NCBI GenBank assembly: GCA_035301285.1
Contig: DATGUN010000083.1
Location: 1-9,373 of the forward strand
Length of the DNA: 9,373 nucleotides
Direction: 5' to 3'
Source of the DNA: DATGUN01 sp035301285
GTDB lineage: Bacteria > Bacillota > Bacilli > Bacillales > Amphibacillaceae
Position numbers and translations under genes: made by a program. The notes beneath the pieces were generated by a model. It was not told the origin of the DNA and searched no databases. It saw nothing but the letters and a program-made list of their open reading frames with translations. Positions 6,256 through 9,373 of the stretch are shown here, in pieces; the stretch's first letter is position 1, and each line of letters opens with the position of its first letter.

Positions 6256-6789
6256 ATGAGCAAAAACAAATGGACAGTTGATGTCGCGCATAGCAGTATT
6301 GACTTTTCAGTCAAACATATGATGGTTTCAAGGGTAAAAGGGACGTTTCATGATTTCGAGTCAACGTTTGAAGCAGACCCGAATGATCTGACAAATGCAG
6401 ACATTTCGGTAACCGTTGATTTAGACAGTGTGGATACGCGAATCGGAAAACGGGACAACCACTTGCGGTCTGAAGACTTTTTCCATGTCGAGAAGCATCC
6501 GAAAGCAACATTCAAAGTAACGGATATCAAAAAAACGGGTGATGATGCGTACGATGTAACAGGCGACCTGACAATCCGTGGCAAAACAGTCTCTGAAACA
6601 TTTGCCGTCACATTCGAAGGTCAAGCTAAAGATCCGGCAGGTAATGAAGTCGTCGGATTCAGCGCAGAAGGTCAAATCAACCGTACTGATTATGGATTGA
6701 CATACAATGCGGCATTGGAAACTGGCGGTGTCGTTGTCGGGGAAGATATAAAAATTTCAGCAGAGATTGAAGCGGCCAAAGCAGAATAA
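6256..6789 (+). CDS. YceI-family lipocalin-like protein
   Basis: A 177-residue protein of the YceI domain family, an extended antiparallel beta-barrel that binds long isoprenoid or lipid molecules in structurally studied members. The family pattern is complete: WTVDVAHSSIDFSVKHMM near the N-terminus, GTFHDFE, LDSVDTRIGKRDNHLRSEDFF, HPKATFKVT, GDLTIRGKT, and the closing INRTDYGLTYN and GEDIKISAEIEA. There is no signal peptide, so unlike periplasmic YceI of E. coli it should be cytoplasmic, as in other Bacillota. ATG at 6256 follows GGAGGG by 6 bases; an in-frame TTG at 6220 has no SD. It is a single-gene unit with its own promoter, a dyad over that promoter and a strong terminator. The name should not be confused with B. 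subtilis YceI, an unrelated transporter. The physiological ligand is unknown. Confidence 0.93.
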   Translation: MSKNKWTVDVAHSSIDFSVKHMMVSRVKGTFHDFESTFEADPNDLTNADISVTVDLDSVDTRIGKRDNHLRSEDFFHVEKHPKATFKVTDIKKTGDDAYDVTGDLTIRGKTVSETFAVTFEGQAKDPAGNEVVGFSAEGQINRTDYGLTYNAALETGGVVVGEDIKISAEIEAAKAE

Positions 6790-6794
6790 AAGAG

Positions 6795-6831
6795 TGAGGG
6801 GACGTTCCTTGTGAAAGCAGGCGTCCCCTCA
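6795..6831 (+). terminator. Intrinsic terminator of the YceI gene
   Basis: TGAGGGGACG (6795-6804) pairs exactly with CGTCCCCTCA (6822-6831) to give a G+C-rich 10-bp stem around a 17-base loop, followed by TTTATATA. It begins 6 bases after the stop codon. Confidence 0.85.
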
Positions 6832-7129
6832 ATTTATATAATGTGAGACGTACAACATGAACATGTAACTGTTTGAATAATTCAACTTATACCATCTTCA
6901 AAATAGGTGTAGGATGCAATTGACCTGCATCGATCCTCTATGGTGATCAAACCATACAACTCTTTTCCTTTATGAAATGAAATTTAAACCTGGCACGAAA
7001 TGTTGTCATGATAAAACTTCTAGGATGTTACATTTTCACTCCAGCTTTTAAAGCATGTCAATTTCCTCTCCTCTTAAAAAGTGTATATTTTTTCCTATTA
7101 TTTTAGAAAAAGAGGTCCAAACATTTTAA
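6832..7129. other. Non-coding region before the cystine transporter promoter
   Basis: About 300 AT-rich bases with no credible open frame on either strand. Small dyads occur: ACATG-AA-CATGT (6855-6866), TTGAAT-A-ATTCAA (6873-6885) and TATGGT/ACCATA around GATCAA (6939-6956). None is followed by a clear T run. No riboswitch or T-box pattern is evident, and I can assign nothing functional. Confidence 0.4.
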
Positions 7130-7157
7130 TTGCACAAAATTTAGGTTGTGATACAAT
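7130..7157 (+). promoter_or_regulatory. Extended -10 promoter of the cystine transporter gene
   Basis: TACAAT (-10, 7152-7157, five of six consensus bases) is preceded by TGA, giving the TGn extended -10 form. A weak -35 TTGCAC lies at 7130-7135 with a 16-base spacer. Transcription would start near 7164, giving a leader of about 98 bases, too short for an S-box or T-box. Confidence 0.55.
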
Positions 7158-7158
7158 C

Positions 7159-7183
7159 AATTCATACCAAAATACTATGGATT
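7159..7183. promoter_or_regulatory. Dyad across the start point of the cystine transporter promoter, likely repressor operator
   Basis: AATTCATA (7159-7166) and TATGGATT (7176-7183) are complementary at 7 of 8 positions around a 9-base centre, immediately after the -10. In B. subtilis and Staphylococcus the cystine transporter gene tcyP is repressed by the Rrf2-type cysteine regulator CymR. The position and length here suit such a site, but the match to a CymR motif was not tested. Confidence 0.45.
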
Positions 7184-7261
7184 AAAAAATAGTGTATCCG
7201 CTGTGACCAAATAAGGCAGTGGCGGAAGGTTATACATAAAAAAACAAGGAGAGATACAACA

Positions 7262-8668
7262 GTGAATACACTTCAAGTCATACTTATTTTAGTTTTATTT
7301 TTACTGATATGCTATGGATTGTTTCGAATGCAGAAGAGACATATCACGTTCGGGAAACGTGTATTGCTTGCACTTGCGATTGGTATCGCGTTTGGTCTCG
7401 TCATTCAAATGATATATGGAACAGACGCAACCATTGTCGAACACTCTATGAATTGGATAAATATAGCGGGGGCTGGATTTGTTTCGTTATTGCAAATGCT
7501 AGTCATTCCGATTGTGTTTATTGCCATATTACGTGCGTTTACAAATTCAACTTTTACAAATGGGTTTGGGAAAATCGGTGGTCTATCGATCGGCATTTTA
7601 GTCGGGACCGTTGTCATAGCTGGGGCCATTGGAATTGCAAGTGCGTGGCTCTTTAATCTAGATGGAATGGAAATTACCCAAGGACAGGAAGAGGCTGAAG
7701 CCATTTCAAATATCGAAGCTCAGACGGGAGACGTAGAAGATCAAACATTGCCTGACATGATTATTTCCATGATCCCCAGTAATATATTTGAAGATTTTTC
7801 ACAGGGAAGAGATACATCTGTTATTGCAGTCGTATTATTTACGATTATTGCTGGCATTGCTTTTATGGGAGTAAAAAGGAAACAACCTGATCAAGCGGAA
7901 ATATTTGCAACAGGCGTTGAATCCATTTTTGCGATTATCATGCGTATTGTAACATTAATACTCCGCTTGACACCATATGGTATTTTAGCATTAATGACTA
8001 CAAAAGCAGCAACAAGTGATATTGCCACGTTTATCGATTTAGGATTGTTCATTATCGCATCATACTTGGCAATCATTGCGATGTTCATCGTGCATATGTT
8101 GTTGATGAAATCTGTCGGACTCAGTCCAATGACGTATATCAGAAAGGCTATGCCTCCTTTAATATTTGGATTTTCATCTCGGTCAAGTGCTGGTACCCTT
8201 CCTCTGACTATTGAAACAGAGAAAAAAAGCTTAGGCGTCCCGACGGGTATTGCTGATATTTCCGGCGCGTTCAGTGTAACGATTGGTCAAAATGGGTGTG
8301 CCGGCATCTATCCGGCCATGCTTGCCGTGATGGCCGCACCAACAGCAGGGATCGATCCATTCACACCATCATTTATATTGATGTTACTTGCCGTTGTCGC
8401 CATCGGATCATTTGGAGTCGCCGGGGTCGGGGGAGGAGCAACGTTTGCTTCTCTGATTGTTTTATCCACCATGAACCTGCCAGTTGCCATCGTGGGATTG
8501 TTGATTTCCATTGAACCACTGATTGATATGGCACGCACCGCATTGAATATCAGTGGCGGCATGACAGCTGGCGTGTTGACGGCAAAGTTCACAAAAAGTT
8601 TGGATGAAGACATGTTTGATGACAAAAATCAAAAGCTTAATAAAGAAAATCAAGCTGCAGCAATGTAG
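7262..8668 (+). CDS. tcyP: TcyP-like L-cystine symporter (dicarboxylate/amino acid:cation symporter family)
   Basis: An integral membrane transporter of the DAACS/SLC1 family, most like TcyP (YhcL), the single-component L-cystine importer of B. subtilis. Its 468 residues match the family length. It has eight membrane helices plus two re-entrant hairpins: the HP1 serine motif SSRSSAGTLP (305-314), helix 7 with SGAFSVTIGQNGCAGIY, the HP2 glycine-rich loop GVAGVGGGATFAS (385-397), and helix 8 IEPLIDMARTALNISGG (417-433) with the substrate/cation residues Asp422, Arg425, Thr426 and Asn429. A typical TcyP N-terminus (MQKRHITFGKR) precedes the second helix. An acidic loop at about 140-165 and a charged C-terminal tail are expected for the subfamily. 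The start is GTG at 7262, with AAGGAGAG ending 8 bases upstream. It is a single-gene unit with its own promoter and terminator. Cystine is inferred by homology; other amino acids or dicarboxylates are less likely. Confidence 0.9.
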   Translation: MNTLQVILILVLFLLICYGLFRMQKRHITFGKRVLLALAIGIAFGLVIQMIYGTDATIVEHSMNWINIAGAGFVSLLQMLVIPIVFIAILRAFTNSTFTNGFGKIGGLSIGILVGTVVIAGAIGIASAWLFNLDGMEITQGQEEAEAISNIEAQTGDVEDQTLPDMIISMIPSNIFEDFSQGRDTSVIAVVLFTIIAGIAFMGVKRKQPDQAEIFATGVESIFAIIMRIVTLILRLTPYGILALMTTKAATSDIATFIDLGLFIIASYLAIIAMFIVHMLLMKSVGLSPMTYIRKAMPPLIFGFSSRSSAGTLPLTIETEKKSLGVPTGIADISGAFSVTIGQNGCAGIYPAMLAVMAAPTAGIDPFTPSFILMLLAVVAIGSFGVAGVGGGATFASLIVLSTMNLPVAIVGLLISIEPLIDMARTALNISGGMTAGVLTAKFTKSLDEDMFDDKNQKLNKENQAAAM

Positions 8669-8746
8669 GAAAAGAAACAGAAACAAACTTCTTTCCCCAA
8701 TAGGCCAGCAAACATTTTTTGATTTATGACATATCTTGATACAAGC

Positions 8747-8782
8747 GTAACCGCTCACCCAAAACGGAGCGGTTACTTTTTT
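8747..8782 (+). terminator. Intrinsic terminator of the cystine transporter gene
   Basis: GTAACCGCTC (8747-8756) pairs exactly with GAGCGGTTAC (8767-8776) to form a 10-bp stem with a 10-base loop, followed by six T's. It lies 78 bases after the stop codon. An outer pair TATCTTGA (8732-8739) and TCAAGATA (8782-8789) encloses the whole terminator. Confidence 0.92.
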
Positions 8783-8968
8783 CAAGATAGTTACATATAA
8801 AAAGATCAACACACAAGAATTGATATGTCCGAACTGGAAAGTACGCCAAATATTAAAATGATAAAAGTTAATATGTTATTGTATCGTTTTAAGATCCAGA
8901 CTCGCAGTGAACCAGGGTGTGCGTGTATGTTTGAAAGATGAAATTGCATCTGGTTTATAAAGCTATGC

Positions 8969-9373
8969 TTAATCGCTTGAAAATTCTTCCATATTATCTG
9001 CTTTGATCAATGGAAAAAGAGTCCTGTCATTTATACCTTCAAAGGTTCCTGTAACAGTAATTAAGTCGCCCTCATCCCACGTACCTAAGTCATCGGTGAT
9101 TACAATATATTCATCTCCATCCTCTGATTCAATCCCAAGAACGTTCGTTTCCTTAAAAGTAACGGATTCATATTCCTGATTTTCCTCACTGGATATTCTT
9201 GTAGCGAACAAGTCAGAAACTGATTCACTGATAGTAATGACCTCCCCATGCAGGATGATGGTTGTATGGGGAAGAATGATATCATTCTCATCCAACATAC
9301 TCGGGTCACTATAATCATAGTTCATCTTTTCATAACTTGCTTCTACAGGATCTTCATCTTGGCAAGCACTTAA
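8969..9373 (-). CDS. Lipoprotein with OB-fold-like domain, partial (5' end beyond the window)
   Basis: The frame ending at 8969 stays open through the window edge. The outermost visible residues read LSAC-QDEDP, a lipobox, so the gene begins just outside with the hydrophobic part of its signal peptide; an internal ATG at 9325 is not the start. The visible mature part (about 131 residues) has a polar acidic spacer, then a probable five-strand barrel at about residues 30-125 from the left end of the fragment: TTIILHGEVITI, SVTFKETNVLGIESED, EYIVITDDL, and GDLITVTGTFEGI, ending PLIKADNMEEF. The alternation and the GDLITVTGTF turn resemble OB-fold domains of secreted Bacillota proteins (tRNA_anti-like); this is pattern recognition, not proof. 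Function is unknown. No clear terminator follows it. Confidence 0.8.
   Translation of the reverse strand, partial: LSACQDEDPVEASYEKMNYDYSDPSMLDENDIILPHTTIILHGEVITISESVSDLFATRISSEENQEYESVTFKETNVLGIESEDGDEYIVITDDLGTWDEGDLITVTGTFEGINDRTLFPLIKADNMEEFSSD

Noticed and set aside
7165..7261. S-box or T-box riboswitch before the cystine transporter
   Set aside because: The leader from the predicted start is under 100 bases, with no T-box sequence, no SAM riboswitch-like junction and no terminator hairpin before the gene.
7405..8625. Several open frames antisense to the cystine transporter
   Set aside because: They are mirror images of hydrophobic codon patterns; none has an SD or a domain.
8783..8968. 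Gap between the cystine transporter terminator and the OB-like lipoprotein gene
   Set aside because: Convergent genes; only 4-5 bp stems found, no clear terminator for the leftward gene and no open frame.

Overview
The window looks like chromosomal DNA of a low-to-moderate G+C Bacillota, most likely a moderately halophilic or marine Bacillaceae (Virgibacillus, Lentibacillus or Oceanobacillus type). The grounds are strong AGGAGG-type ribosome binding sites before most genes, GTG and TTG starts, Gram-positive lipoprotein signals, Asp/Glu/Asn-rich exported proteins, and gene families typical of that group. The genus is an inference. No tRNA, rRNA, CRISPR array, transposase or phage gene is visible.

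Positions 1-3692 form a leftward respiratory/envelope block. In transcription order it holds a Tat-exported gluconate 2-dehydrogenase subunit 3 family protein, a GMC-family FAD dehydrogenase large subunit with a four-cysteine cluster, a very small Asn/Asp-rich lipoprotein, and a lipid-anchored SCO1/SenC protein (Cys-x3-Cys plus His). The first two genes are 15 bases apart and surely form one complex. No cytochrome c subunit gene accompanies them. A perfect 12-bp inverted repeat brackets the leader of the first gene, and one arm covers its ribosome binding site. A perfect 11-bp dyad lies just before the SCO gene.

Positions 3693-5032 hold one small secreted protein of unrecognised family on the minus strand (4011-4433) with its own terminator. 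Beyond it lies about 600 bases without a credible gene before the rightward genes begin.

Positions 5033-8790 are rightward, each gene apparently its own unit: a secreted endonuclease/exonuclease/phosphatase-fold hydrolase with a C-terminal helical domain of FIMAH type, a cytoplasmic YceI-family protein, and a TcyP-like L-cystine/sodium-dicarboxylate family symporter. The YceI and TcyP promoters are readable, and each has a dyad over or just after its -10 element, the position of a repressor operator. The YceI and TcyP genes end in convincing intrinsic terminators.

At the right edge (8969-9373) a leftward lipoprotein with an OB-fold-like domain enters the window. Its lipobox is the last thing visible.

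There is no clear new multi-gene system. The most testable points are the SD-covering inverted repeat before the dehydrogenase operon, the two promoter dyads, the missing electron-transfer subunit, and the unrecognised secreted protein.
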